A stretch of DNA of 64,000 bases, from NCBI RefSeq assembly GCF_000189535.1, contig NC_015145.1, positions 868,001 to 932,000 on the forward strand. The letters run 5' to 3'. Shown here piece by piece: positions 14,752 to 23,892 of this stretch (positions are counted from its first letter, which is position 1; every line of letters starts with the position of its first letter). Source of the DNA: Pseudarthrobacter phenanthrenivorans Sphe3. GTDB lineage: Bacteria; Actinomycetota; Actinomycetes; Actinomycetales; Micrococcaceae. Under the pieces are notes generated by a model that saw nothing but the letters and a program-made list of their open reading frames with translations, had not been told where the DNA came from and searched no databases. The translations under genes were made by a program, and so were the position numbers.

Positions 14752-16661
14752 GCATGGAAGGGGTGGCCTGGAACTCCCTGTACAAGATCACCCGGGCCAA
14801 GAGCGGTTCCGAGCCTTTCTCCAAAGCAACCCTGAAACGGGTCCTGGGCTTCGCCCGGCCGCACCGGGGCAAACTCATCGCCTTCGTGGTCCTGTCCGTG
14901 GTGATGGCGTTCCTGGCCGTGGCCACGCCTGTCCTCGCCGGGCAGGTAGTGGACGCAATCGTGGCCAAGGCCGCCGCGGAGGAAGTGGTCCGCCTTGCGG
15001 TGCTGATCGCCGTCGTGGCTGTTGCCGAGGCCGGCCTGGGGATGGTCAGCCGCTGGCTTTCCTCCACCATTGGTGAAGGCGTCATCGTGGACCTGCGCAC
15101 CCGCGTCTTCGACCATGTGCAGAAGATGCCGATTGCTTTCTTCACCCGCACCCGCACAGGCGCCCTGGTCAGCAGGCTCAACAACGATGTCATCGGTGCC
15201 CAGTCGGCGTTCGCCGGCACGCTGTCCGGCGTGGTCAGCAATGTGGTGGCCTTGATCCTGACCCTGGTCGTCATGCTGGGCACGTCCTGGCAGGTGACAG
15301 TCCTCGCTATGATCCTGCTGCCTGTCTTCCTCATCCCCGCCCGGCGGATGGGGTCGAAGCTCGCGGACCTGCGCCGGGAGGCGGCGGAACACAATGCCGC
15401 CATGGGCACGCAGATGACCGAGCGCTTCTCCGCTCCGGGCGCCACCCTGGTCAAGCTTTTCGGCCGCCCGGACGAGGAGTCCCGTGAATTCGCCGTCCGC
15501 GCCGGCCGGGTCCGGGACATCGGCGTCCGCACCGCCATGCTGCAGTTCACCTTCGTCACGGCACTGACGCTTGTCTCAGCGCTCGCGCTCGCCTTGGTGT
15601 ACGGGCTGGGCGGCTGGTACGCCATCACCGGTCAACTCGCCGCGGGCGATGTTGTGGTGCTGGCGCTGCTGCTCACCCGCCTCTACGCCCCGCTCACCGC
15701 GCTGTCCAACGCACGGGTGGAAATTATGAGTGCCCTCGTGAGCTTCGAGCGCGTGTTCGAAATCCTGGACCTGAAGCCGCTGATCCAGCAGAAACCGGAT
15801 GCCGTTGCTGTTCCGGCCGGCCCGGTCTCCGTTGAGTTCGACGACGTGCGCTTCGCCTACCCCTCGGCGGACAAGGTGTCGCTGGCTTCACTGGAGGAAG
15901 TGTCCACGCTGGACACGCGGGGCGGGGAAGAAGTGCTCCACGGCATCAGCTTCCGCGTGGAGCCCGGCCAGACGGTGGCGCTGGTAGGTTCCTCCGGTGC
16001 CGGAAAATCCACTATTGCCCAGCTGCTGGCACGGCTCTACGACGTTGATTCCGGTGCCGTACGGCTGGGCGGCACCGTGCCGGGGACAGGCGTTGACCTG
16101 CGGGACGTCACCTTTGATTCCCTGCGTGAGACCCTGGGCATGGTGACCCAGGACGGCCACCTCTTCCACGAAACGATTGCCTCCAACCTTCGGCTTGCCA
16201 GGCCGGATGCCACAGAAGCGGAAATGTGGGAGGCCATCCGTCAGGCCAGGCTGGAAACTATGATCCGTTCCCTGCCGGAAGGGCTGGACACTGTGGTGGG
16301 TGAGCGCGGCTACCGGCTCTCCGGCGGTGAACGCCAGCGCCTCACCATTGCCCGGCTGCTGATCGCCCAGCCCCGGGTGGTCATCCTGGACGAGGCGACA
16401 GCGGCGCTCGACTCGACGAATGAAGCCGCTGTGCAGGCTGCCTTGGGGGCCGCGCTGGAGGGGCGCACCGCCGTCGTGATTGCCCACCGCCTGTCCACCG
16501 TCCGCGCTGCGGACGCAATCCTGGTGGTGGAGGACGGCCGCATTGTGGAGCGCGGGACGCACACCGAACTGCTGGCCGCAGAGGGCAGGTACGCCGAGCT
16601 CTACCGGACGCAGTTCAACGAGGCCACGGCGGTGGCCCAGGAGGCGGTTCCCGAGTTCTAG
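14748..16661 (+). CDS. ABC exporter half-transporter (permease-ATPase fusion)
   Basis: A 637-residue type IV ABC exporter; it probably works as a homodimer to pump a lipid or drug out. The membrane domain (residues about 40-330, six segments, beginning LIAFVVLSVVMAFLAVATP) is followed by the ATPase domain: Walker A GSSGAGKST, Q-loop MVTQDGHLF, signature LSGGERQRLTIARLL, Walker B VVILDEATAALDS with the catalytic Glu present, and H-loop AHRLSTV. The ATG overlaps the ABC-F stop (ATGA), so the two are translationally coupled. This gives the unusual pairing of a ribosome-binding ABC-F protein with an exporter. Substrate unknown. Confidence 0.9.
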   Translation: MSMEGVAWNSLYKITRAKSGSEPFSKATLKRVLGFARPHRGKLIAFVVLSVVMAFLAVATPVLAGQVVDAIVAKAAAEEVVRLAVLIAVVAVAEAGLGMVSRWLSSTIGEGVIVDLRTRVFDHVQKMPIAFFTRTRTGALVSRLNNDVIGAQSAFAGTLSGVVSNVVALILTLVVMLGTSWQVTVLAMILLPVFLIPARRMGSKLADLRREAAEHNAAMGTQMTERFSAPGATLVKLFGRPDEESREFAVRAGRVRDIGVRTAMLQFTFVTALTLVSALALALVYGLGGWYAITGQLAAGDVVVLALLLTRLYAPLTALSNARVEIMSALVSFERVFEILDLKPLIQQKPDAVAVPAGPVSVEFDDVRFAYPSADKVSLASLEEVSTLDTRGGEEVLHGISFRVEPGQTVALVGSSGAGKSTIAQLLARLYDVDSGAVRLGGTVPGTGVDLRDVTFDSLRETLGMVTQDGHLFHETIASNLRLARPDATEAEMWEAIRQARLETMIRSLPEGLDTVVGERGYRLSGGERQRLTIARLLIAQPRVVILDEATAALDSTNEAAVQAALGAALEGRTAVVIAHRLSTVRAADAILVVEDGRIVERGTHTELLAAEGRYAELYRTQFNEATAVAQEAVPEF

Positions 16662-17083
16662 CCGCCCGTCATGGCAGCGCCGCCGGGCCGGGTGGTGAGC
16701 TCCGGAAGGATGTGGTCCGTGAGCAGCGGGGCGAGGTCCTCGGTGTGGTCCGCGTCGAGGTCCAGCCAGCGGATCTCCGCGATCTCCCCCGCAGGATGGG
16801 CCGTCCACGTTCCCGGAGCTGTGAAGACCGTCGCTTCGATATCCGTGGCGGCCTCATTGGCGGCGTCCGCGATCCACACGCCCATCAGCTGCAGGTCCCG
16901 CGGGTCAAGGACAATGCCCACTTCTTCCGCGAGTTCCCGCGCTGCCGCCTGGACCGCTGTTTCGCCTGCTTCCGGTTTCCCGCCCGGGTGCATGAACATG
17001 GCGGTGCCGCGCTTCCTGACGGTCAGGAGCCGGCCGGCGTCATCGAAGACGCAAACAGCGGAGACCACAATTCGCTCTTTCAC
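16658..17083 (-). CDS. NUDIX hydrolase
   Basis: Hydrolyses a nucleoside diphosphate linked to another group; the substrate cannot be predicted. The 141 residues carry a complete Nudix box GKPEAGETAVQAAARELAEE followed by VGI (about residues 35-57, pattern G-x5-E-x7-RE-U-x-EE-x-GU). The KRGTAMFMHPGG stretch just before it resembles MutT-like house-cleaning enzymes. The start overlaps the end of the DUF6314 gene by 4 nt (ATGA), so both are in one operon. Its stop codon shares the palindrome CTAG with the stop of the convergent ABC exporter gene, leaving no room for a terminator between them. Confidence 0.92.
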   Translation of the reverse strand: MKERIVVSAVCVFDDAGRLLTVRKRGTAMFMHPGGKPEAGETAVQAAARELAEEVGIVLDPRDLQLMGVWIADAANEAATDIEATVFTAPGTWTAHPAGEIAEIRWLDLDADHTEDLAPLLTDHILPELTTRPGGAAMTGG

Positions 17084-17577
17084 GCCTCCCCGCCTTCCAG
17101 CCGGACCAGCCGGGATGTGAGCAGCAGGTCCTTCCGGGGTCCCCTAACGTCCCAGGTGTAGCTGAACCTGTCCTGGTCCCCGAAAGCGTAGGCCACCCGG
17201 TAGGTGTCGGGATCGCACCAGTGGCTGTCCGAGTTGGCTGCCGGCGTAAAGCTCATCCGGTGGAAGGGGCGGCCGTCCGGGAAGAACACATCCAGTGCGT
17301 CCGGACGGTCGGTGGTTTTCAGCAGGTATTCGCGGGAGGCGGGGCCGGTGAAGGTGGGCCAGCGCATGGTGCCTTCCTCGTGAAGGTCCAGGCCGCCGTC
17401 GTCCGTGGGAACAAAATGCACGACGCCGGAAAAAGTTCCGCGGGTGCCCTCTGTACGGTCCAGGAGGTCCCGGTGGACCGTCCACTGTCCCGCCCCAGCG
17501 GCGAGCCTGGCGGCGCCGGGGTGGGGTGTGCCCAGGAGATAGGCGCGGAGTGCGAACTCCGGGGGAGTAGCGTTCAA
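17080..17577 (-). CDS. DUF6314 family protein
   Basis: 165 residues, function unknown. The pattern of conserved pieces (WTVHRDLLDR near residue 28, GTFSGVVHF, LHEEGTMRW, REYLLKTT, FFPDGRPFHRM, HWCDPDTYRV, YTWDVRGPRKDLLLTSR) marks the DUF6314 family, which looks like a single beta-barrel fold similar to lipocalins and binds an unknown ligand. It is translated with the NUDIX gene downstream. The start lies directly next to the 3' end of the tRNA-Arg gene on the same strand (the last tRNA base is 17579), so the mRNA may be made by processing of a tRNA transcript. Confidence 0.75.
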   Translation of the reverse strand: MNATPPEFALRAYLLGTPHPGAARLAAGAGQWTVHRDLLDRTEGTRGTFSGVVHFVPTDDGGLDLHEEGTMRWPTFTGPASREYLLKTTDRPDALDVFFPDGRPFHRMSFTPAANSDSHWCDPDTYRVAYAFGDQDRFSYTWDVRGPRKDLLLTSRLVRLEGGEA

Positions 17578-17578
17578 G

Positions 17579-17651
17579 TGCCCTCGATTGGAATCGAACC
17601 AACGACACCGGCTTTAGGAGAGCCGTGCTCTATCCACTGAGCTACGAGGGC
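17579..17651 (-). tRNA. tRNA-Arg (anticodon CCU)
   Basis: 73-nt cloverleaf on the minus strand: acceptor GCCCTCG pairing with CGAGGGC plus discriminator A; D-arm TAGCTCAGTGGATAGAGCA; anticodon stem CGGCT/AGCCG with loop CTCCTAA, giving anticodon CCU for AGG codons; T-arm GTTGGTTCGATTCCAAT. No CCA is encoded. AGG is a rare codon in this high-GC genome. Confidence 0.95.
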
Positions 17652-17733
17652 CTGCGTCCGTTGGATCGGCGGGCCAGTCCGGCCGGACACGGTTACAAGC
17701 ATACAAGGTGCGGCGCCGTACTACGCTCAAGGC

Positions 17734-18552
17734 ATGAGTTCAGCCCCCTCTGCCGCCCCCGCAGCCGCGTTTATTCCGGATACGGTTTCCACCCGCCAGT
17801 ACATCGGTGCCTGGTCGGTGCTGAGCGTACTGCAGTATTTTGCGGCGGAGGCGGCGGTGATCGGGGCCTGGGCCGGCCCCAAACCCTATGACCTGCGGAC
17901 CGGCTACATCAGCGACCTTGGCGCCCTGAACTGCGGCGTCTTTGACGGACGCGAGGTCTGTTCCCCATTGAACTGGCTGATGAATGCCTCATTCGTGGTA
18001 CAGGGCCTCGGCATGCTGCTGGGGGCCTTTTTGCTGAGCTCCGGGCTGCTGTGCGTGGCGGCACGCTCGGATCTGCGCCTGCAGCCGCGGCGCAAGCCCT
18101 GGCTGGCGGCTGTCTGGGTGCGCATCCTGACCGGGACCGCCGGGGCCGGGACTGTCATTGTGGGGCTGGTGCCCGAGGACGCAGGGTCCGGCTGGCACAT
18201 CGCTGGCGCGGTGATGTACTTCCTCGCCGGGGCCGCCGCCTTGCTTGTCCTGGGCATCCTCTGGCTGCGGAAGACAAATTTCGCCTGGTTCATCCTGGTG
18301 TGCGGTGCTGTGTCACTGGCCGCCCTCGCGACGGGCGGCCTGACGGGGATGGACGTTCCCGAGCCCGGCACGCTGGAGCGTCTCATGGGGTACCCAGTCA
18401 CCCTGGGGATGGCCACTGCGGGACTGGTTATTGCCCGGCAGGTCCACCGCCACCGCAAGGAGGTGCGTGCCTGCCGGTCCTCAGCGCGCCGCTTTGGGTT
18501 TGCGGGCGCCGAGGAAGACAGCGGCGGCACCCGCCAGCAGGCTCAGGACTAG
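17734..18552 (+). CDS. DUF998 family membrane protein
   Basis: A 272-residue integral membrane protein with six to seven hydrophobic segments and the DUF998 hallmark near the first external loop (TGYISDLGALNCGVFDGREVCSP), where two Cys residues may form a disulfide. Function unknown. The start ATG follows TACGCT by exactly 6 nt, so it is probably leaderless. The C-terminal tail (RACRSSARRFGFAGAEEDSGG) is hydrophilic. Its last 72 nt overlap the end of the convergent membrane gene on the other strand. Confidence 0.8.
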   Translation: MSSAPSAAPAAAFIPDTVSTRQYIGAWSVLSVLQYFAAEAAVIGAWAGPKPYDLRTGYISDLGALNCGVFDGREVCSPLNWLMNASFVVQGLGMLLGAFLLSSGLLCVAARSDLRLQPRRKPWLAAVWVRILTGTAGAGTVIVGLVPEDAGSGWHIAGAVMYFLAGAAALLVLGILWLRKTNFAWFILVCGAVSLAALATGGLTGMDVPEPGTLERLMGYPVTLGMATAGLVIARQVHRHRKEVRACRSSARRFGFAGAEEDSGGTRQQAQD

Positions 18553-19110
18553 AAGCACCCAACCGGCTACGGTGAGTCCGGACGCCAAGGCCACCTGTCC
18601 GGCGTCGGCAGTTTCTGCTGCCATCACGCTGTCTATGGTCACGTTGCCCCAGAGCCGGACCACGACGAACAGCAGGGGCAAGGCCCACAGTGACCAGCGG
18701 AGCGCTTTGCGGGCAACGTTCGTCCCGATCAGCAGCAGCCAGGTGAACCCGAAGATGAGGGGGAACAGGGTGCCTGCTGTTTTGTGGACGTAGTTGAGCT
18801 GGCCCCGGGCGTCGTCGTCCATCGCCGAGTGCAGTTGGCCGATATAAGCGGGGTCGAAGCCGCCAATAAGCGAATCAGGCATTGCCAGGCCGCCGGAAAG
18901 CTGCCGGAGCTGTTCCAGCGTCAGCAGGTGCAGGTACCAGAACAGGAACAGGCTGGCCACCACCCCTGCGATCAGAATCAGGTTGCTGTTGCTTTGGGCT
19001 TTCTCCGGAGTACGTGCCGTGGTGGGGTTCACCGCCGGAGGAAGGTGGTGCTGCGGGACAACCGCCTTGGAGCCGTGCTTCTTGATCCGCTGCGCAGGTG
19101 TCTTGGCCAT
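18481..19110 (-). CDS. Conserved membrane protein, four-helix type
   Basis: 209 residues, function not recognised. A basic N-terminus (MAKTPAQRIKKHGSK) is followed by about four hydrophobic segments (LILIAGVVASLFLFWYLHLL; LFPLIFGFTWLLLIGTNVA; LWALPLLFVVVRLWG; a C-terminal one ending LLAGAAAVFLGARKPKAAR). The start is ATG at 19110; GATAAT lies 6 nt before it, which indicates a leaderless transcript. A longer upstream extension is open but lies inside the neighbouring phosphatase gene and is rejected. Only 32 bp separate its start from the divergent IMPase gene. It overlaps the DUF998 gene tail to tail by 72 nt. Confidence 0.78.
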   Translation of the reverse strand: MAKTPAQRIKKHGSKAVVPQHHLPPAVNPTTARTPEKAQSNSNLILIAGVVASLFLFWYLHLLTLEQLRQLSGGLAMPDSLIGGFDPAYIGQLHSAMDDDARGQLNYVHKTAGTLFPLIFGFTWLLLIGTNVARKALRWSLWALPLLFVVVRLWGNVTIDSVMAAETADAGQVALASGLTVAGWVLLVLSLLAGAAAVFLGARKPKAAR

Positions 19111-19142
19111 GGCACCATTATCCAGCCCCATAAACTGAAGCC

Positions 19143-19973
19143 ATGACCATTGGCCGGCACAGCGCTGTTGAACTTGACCCCTCCCTGGACGATCATCAGT
19201 TGGCGGCTGCGCTGGTGCGTGAGGCCGGGCAGCTGGCGCTCCTGATGCGGATGGCAGGGCTGCAGTCGCAGCAAAAGACTTCCATCTCGGACGTGGTGAC
19301 CGCTGCTGACCACGCCGCCGAAGCCTATGTCCTGGAGCAGCTGCAGCGCTGCCGCCCTCACGACGGCATCCTGGGCGAGGAAGGAGCCTCCGTACAGGGC
19401 ACCAGCGGCCGTACCTGGGTGATTGACCCCGTGGACGGCACCTACAACTTCCTGCACGGCTCCACCTACTGGTGCTCGGCCATCGCGCTGAAGGACCAGT
19501 CCGACGTGCTGCTGGGCGCAATCTTCCAGCCTGAGGAGGACAAGCTGTGGCTCGGCGGCCGGGCACATCCCGCCACCCTGAACGGCGACCCCCTCACGGT
19601 GTTCCATGACAACAAGGGGGAACGCAATGCAACCCCCGTTGCGGAGTTGGGCGCCGCCACCTACATCCACCCCACGTGGTTGATGGACCCTTTGTGCGCC
19701 ATGCCCTGGCATGCGGCGGCCACGTCCGCCGCTGCACTGCGGATGCTCGGTTCCGGCTCCTGCGACCTTGGCCGGGTAGCCGACGGCCAGATCGGCTGCT
19801 GGTTCCAACACAGCTGCCCGGAATGGGACTGGCTGCCCGGCAAAGCGATCGTGCGGGCTGCCGGCGGGGCAGTGGACACAGTCCGCGTGAACGGCCTTGA
19901 GTGGTTCATGGCAGGAGGAACGACGGCGGTACGGGAGTTGCGTGCCGCCCTCGAGTCGGGCTCGGTGGCCTAG
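19143..19973 (+). CDS. Inositol monophosphatase-family phosphatase
   Basis: Mg-dependent phosphatase of the IMPase/FIG superfamily; relatives act on inositol phosphate, histidinol phosphate (HisN) or other small phosphates. 276 residues. Metal-binding motifs are present: SDVVTAADHAAE (about 47-58), GEEGAS (about 80-85), DPVDGTYNFLHG (about 95-106) and WDWLPGKAIVRAAGG (about 228-242). The start follows TAAACT by 6 nt (leaderless). It is far from the inositol island and has its own promoter, so I do not assign it to inositol catabolism. The exact substrate is open. Confidence 0.88.
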   Translation: MTIGRHSAVELDPSLDDHQLAAALVREAGQLALLMRMAGLQSQQKTSISDVVTAADHAAEAYVLEQLQRCRPHDGILGEEGASVQGTSGRTWVIDPVDGTYNFLHGSTYWCSAIALKDQSDVLLGAIFQPEEDKLWLGGRAHPATLNGDPLTVFHDNKGERNATPVAELGAATYIHPTWLMDPLCAMPWHAAATSAAALRMLGSGSCDLGRVADGQIGCWFQHSCPEWDWLPGKAIVRAAGGAVDTVRVNGLEWFMAGGTTAVRELRAALESGSVA

Positions 19974-20070
19974 GGATTCACGCACGCCCCACCTGCCCTA
20001 TGTGGATAACGGCCTCTAATCCACAGGCTGGAACTGTGTGTCTGCCCCACCGCCTAGACTTGTAGGCACC

Positions 20071-22569
20071 ATGGATATGTTGTTTGACCCGTACTCTGAC
20101 GGACCGTTCAAAGCTGCTCCCGCCGCGGCTGCCCGCACCAAATCGCCGTCCGAAGGCGCCGCAGCGGCATCCGCGACGGGCGGCAGCGTCCGCCTGGACC
20201 GGGCACCGGAAGGGAAAGATCAGGGCAGCCGCAGGCCTGGCGCGGCCCAACTCCTGGAAGGGCTGAACCCCCAGCAGGAGGAAGCGGTCAAGCATGCGGG
20301 CCCGGCGCTTCTGATCGTGGCCGGAGCCGGGTCAGGAAAAACCCGCGTCCTCAGTAACAGGATTGCCTACCTCATCGCCACGGGCCGGGCGCACCACGGC
20401 GAAATCCTTGCCATTACCTTCACCAACAAGGCCGCTGCCGAGATGCGGGAACGCATCGAGGCCCTGGTGGGCGGACGCGCCAAGATCATGTGGATTTCAA
20501 CGTTCCACTCCTCCTGCGTTCGGATCCTGCGCCAGGAAGCCGCCAACGTTGGCCTGAAGTCGAACTTCTCCATCTATGACTCCGCCGATTCGCTGCGGCT
20601 GGTTACGCAGGTGTCCAAAGGACTGGACCTGGACCCCAAGAAGTTTGCACCGAAGGCCATCCAGCACAAGATCTCGGCGTTGAAGAACGAACTTATCGAC
20701 GTTGATTCCTACGCCTCGGCCGCGAACTACAACGATCCGTTCGAGCAGGCGGTGGCGGACGTCTACAAGGGGTACACCCAGAGGCTGCGCCAGGCGAACG
20801 CCATGGACTTTGACGACCTCATTGCCGAGACCGTCTACATGTTCCGGGCGTTCCCGGCGCTGGCCGAGTCCTACCGCCGGCGGTTCCGGCATGTGCTGGT
20901 GGATGAATACCAGGACACCAACCACGCCCAGTACGCCCTGGTACGGGAGATCGTGGGGCAGGGGCCGGGGGCATCCGAGCTCACCGTTGTGGGTGATTCC
21001 GACCAGTCCATCTACGCCTTCCGCGGGGCCGACATCCGCAACATCGTGGAGTTCGAGAAGGACTATCCCGAAGCCCGGACCATCAAGCTGGAGCAGAACT
21101 ACCGCTCCACCCAGAACATCCTCAGCGCGGCCAATTCGGTGATTTCCCGGAACCCGAACAGGCCCGAAAAGAGGTTGTGGACCGCCGAGGGCGAGGGCCA
21201 CAAGATCATCGGCTACGTCGGTGAAAACGAGCATGACGAGGCCCAGTTCATCGCCAAGGAGATCGACAGGCTCCAGGATGAGGACAACCTCCGTCCCGGG
21301 GATGTCGCGATTTTTTACCGGACCAACGCGCAATCCCGCTCCATTGAAGATGTCCTTGTCCGGGTGGGCCTGCCCTACAAGGTGGTGGGCGGCACGCGCT
21401 TCTATGAGCGCAAGGAAATCAAGGATGCCCTTGCCTACCTTCGGGTGCTGGTGAACCCGGACGACGACGTCAACCTCCGCAGGGTGCTTAACGAACCCAA
21501 GCGGGGCATCGGCGACCGTGCCGAAGGGGCCGTTGCTGCCCTTGCCCAGCGCGAACGCACGTCTTTCATGGCTGCCGCCCGGCGTGCCGACCAGGCTCCC
21601 GGGATGGCCACGCGTTCCGTCAACGCAGTGCTCGGCTTTGTTAAGCTCCTGGACGACCTGGCAGAGGTGGCAGCCGGATCCGGCGCCGCGGCAGCGCTGG
21701 AAGCAGTCCTGGAGCAGACCGGCTACCTTGCCACGCTGCGGTCCAGCACTGACCCCCAGGACGAATCCCGCGTGGAAAACCTGGCGGAACTTGTCGCCGT
21801 CGTGCGCGAATACGAACAGGAGAACCCGGAAGGGACGCTGGAAGCATTCCTTGAGCAGGTTTCCCTGGTGGCAGATGCTGACCAGATCCCCGATGCGCCC
21901 GGTGCGGATATTGACGAGGCGGTAGCTGAGGCCAAACGCCTGGGCGTCGTCACCCTGATGACGCTGCACACCGCCAAAGGCCTCGAGTTCCCTGTGGTGT
22001 TCCTGACCGGCATGGAGCATGGACTCTTCCCGCACCAGCGCTCGGCCACCGACCCCAAGGAACTGGCGGAGGAGCGACGGCTTGCCTATGTAGGGCTCAC
22101 ACGCGCCCGGAAACGGCTTTACGTCACACGCTCCGAGGTCCGCAGCATGTGGGGCCAAAGCCAGTACAACCCCGCAAGCCAGTTCCTGGAGGAGATCCCG
22201 GCCGAGCTCCTGGAATGGAAACGCGAAGGAACCAGCCGCCAGGCCGGCTGGGGAAACAGCGGCTCCATCGGGTCCGGCCGCTACAGCGGGTCCTTCTGGG
22301 GCGCCGGGACGGCAAGGGGCGCCGCGGCTGATTCATCAGCCGGCTTCAATGCCGATGTCCCTGCGGTCGTTGCCCGGAACCGGGTTCAGCCGCAGAAGGA
22401 AATCATTGCTGTGAGCGTGGGGGACAAGGTCAACCACACGAGTTTTGGCAATGGTACGGTCCTGGCCCTGGAAGGGGCGGGGGACAAGACCGTGGCGAAG
22501 GTGAAGTTCGACGTCGGCGAGAAACGCCTGCTCCTGCGGTACGCGCCGCTGACGAAACTCAGCGCCTAG
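20071..22569 (+). CDS. pcrA: ATP-dependent DNA helicase PcrA/UvrD
   Basis: Superfamily 1A 3'-5' helicase for nucleotide excision repair, replication restart and removal of RecA filaments. From ATG 20071 the protein has 832 residues, slightly longer than usual because of a low-complexity N-terminus (about 60 residues). Motifs: VAGAGSGKTRVL (Walker A, about residue 87), FTNKAAAEMRERI, LVDEYQDTNHAQY (motif II), VVGDSDQSIYAFRGAD (III), LEQNYRST (IV), TLHTAKGLEFPVVF (V) and AYVGLTRARKRLYV (VI). The C-terminus contains a Tudor-like tail (VGDKVNHTSFGNGTV, about 780-794), the part of PcrA that touches RNA polymerase. TAGACT lies 10 nt before the ATG. Confidence 0.96.
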   Translation: MDMLFDPYSDGPFKAAPAAAARTKSPSEGAAAASATGGSVRLDRAPEGKDQGSRRPGAAQLLEGLNPQQEEAVKHAGPALLIVAGAGSGKTRVLSNRIAYLIATGRAHHGEILAITFTNKAAAEMRERIEALVGGRAKIMWISTFHSSCVRILRQEAANVGLKSNFSIYDSADSLRLVTQVSKGLDLDPKKFAPKAIQHKISALKNELIDVDSYASAANYNDPFEQAVADVYKGYTQRLRQANAMDFDDLIAETVYMFRAFPALAESYRRRFRHVLVDEYQDTNHAQYALVREIVGQGPGASELTVVGDSDQSIYAFRGADIRNIVEFEKDYPEARTIKLEQNYRSTQNILSAANSVISRNPNRPEKRLWTAEGEGHKIIGYVGENEHDEAQFIAKEIDRLQDEDNLRPGDVAIFYRTNAQSRSIEDVLVRVGLPYKVVGGTRFYERKEIKDALAYLRVLVNPDDDVNLRRVLNEPKRGIGDRAEGAVAALAQRERTSFMAAARRADQAPGMATRSVNAVLGFVKLLDDLAEVAAGSGAAAALEAVLEQTGYLATLRSSTDPQDESRVENLAELVAVVREYEQENPEGTLEAFLEQVSLVADADQIPDAPGADIDEAVAEAKRLGVVTLMTLHTAKGLEFPVVFLTGMEHGLFPHQRSATDPKELAEERRLAYVGLTRARKRLYVTRSEVRSMWGQSQYNPASQFLEEIPAELLEWKREGTSRQAGWGNSGSIGSGRYSGSFWGAGTARGAAADSSAGFNADVPAVVARNRVQPQKEIIAVSVGDKVNHTSFGNGTVLALEGAGDKTVAKVKFDVGEKRLLLRYAPLTKLSA

Positions 22570-22584
22570 CAACCGGAGCGGACC

Positions 22585-23877
22585 ATGAACATCCTGTTCG
22601 CGAGCCAAGCAATCGACGGCCACTTCAATCCGATGACCGGAGTGGCCATGAAGCTGAAGGAGCGAGGACATGATGTCCGCTGGTACACGGGGCCGGTGTT
22701 CGCCCGAAAGCTCCAGGACCTCGGAATTCCCATCCTTCCCTTCAAACGGGCCATTGAGCACCGCGCCGACAACCTCTTCGAGCTGTACCCGGAACGGGCA
22801 AAACTCAACGGACCCATGGCTATCGGTTTTGACGGTGAAAAGATCTTCGCCAGCAACATCAGCAACTTCTTTGAGGACATCCGGGAGCTGGACCGGGAAT
22901 TCCCCTTCGACGTCCTGGTAGTGGACCACTCCATGTTCATCCAGCGGCTCGTTGCGCACCTGCTGGCCAAGCCGGTAGTGAATGTAGTGGTGATTCCCAA
23001 TATGGAAAGCGATCCGCTGGTGCCCCCACTCTTCTTCGGCTTCCGGCCGCCGCGGAACCCTGCCGAGAAGGCGCTGCAGGGCATGGCCGGGCTGCTGTCG
23101 GACAAAGTGATTCTCCGCGCTGCCCACCAGAGCTACCAGCGCCAGCACAGCTTCTATGGGCTGGACGTGCCCAAAGGGGCCAGGCTCACCGACGATGCCT
23201 ACCGGTGCTCGGATGCCATCATCCAGGCCGGCACCGAGTCCCTCGACTTTCCGCGCCGCAATAGGAACCCGAAAGTGAAATATGTCGGGGCCCTCCTGCC
23301 CTTCCGGCCACCCGGTGATACCGACCCGGAAGACCTGCCGCGCGGATACCGGACCACCATTGTGCTCACCCAGGGCACAATGGACAACGCGGACCAGAAC
23401 AAACTGATCATTCCCGCGCTGGAAGCGCTGAAGGACATGGACGCACTGGTCATCGTGGCAACCGGCGGCAGGAAGACCGCGGAGCTGCGTTAGCGCTATC
23501 CGCAACCGCACATCCACATCAGGGACTACGTGGACTTTGGCGCGGCCTTTGGATCCACGGATGTCTTCATCACCAACGGCGGGTTTGGCGGTGTACAGCT
23601 GGCACTCTCGGCAGGCGTCCCGCTGGTGGTGTCGGGCATCAACGAGGGCAAGAGTGACGTCAATGCACGGGTGGAGTACGCCGGTGCCGGCATCAACCTG
23701 CGGACCGAGGCGCCCTCGCCGGAGAAGATCCGTGCGGCTGTGCGTTCCATCCTTGCTGACCCGCAGTGGAAGAACCGGGCTCAACAGATGCGGGAAGACT
23801 TCGCACGGCAGGATCCGGCGCAGGCAGCAGCAGAGGTCATCGAAAGTGTCCCCGGCTCCAGGCGGCTGCCGCAGTAA
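22585..23877 (+). pseudogene. MGT-type glycosyltransferase, interrupted by a TAG
   Basis: UDP-sugar glycosyltransferase of the MGT/UGT (GT1) type. The first part (22585-23493) starts MNILFASQAIDGHFNP and carries the N-terminal Rossmann domain. A TAG at 23491-23493 stops it after TGGRKTAELR. The same frame continues without another stop through VDFGAAFGSTDVFITNGGFGGVQLALSAGVPLVV, the C-terminal donor-binding motif, to 23877. One base change (a GAG or CAG codon to TAG) explains it; the intact protein would have 430 residues. The helicase gene lies just upstream, 15 nt away. Either a decayed gene, a suppressed stop, or a sequencing error. Confidence 0.85.
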
Positions 23878-23892
23878 CGCATAATGGGTGCC

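Noticed and set aside
19143..19973. IMPase as part of the inositol island
   Set aside because: It lies 9 kb away with its own leaderless promoter and no iol operator; the family also includes unrelated phosphatases.
20497..22158. A 553-codon open frame on the minus strand within pcrA
   Set aside because: Antisense shadow of a clear helicase gene; no domain, no ribosome-binding site.
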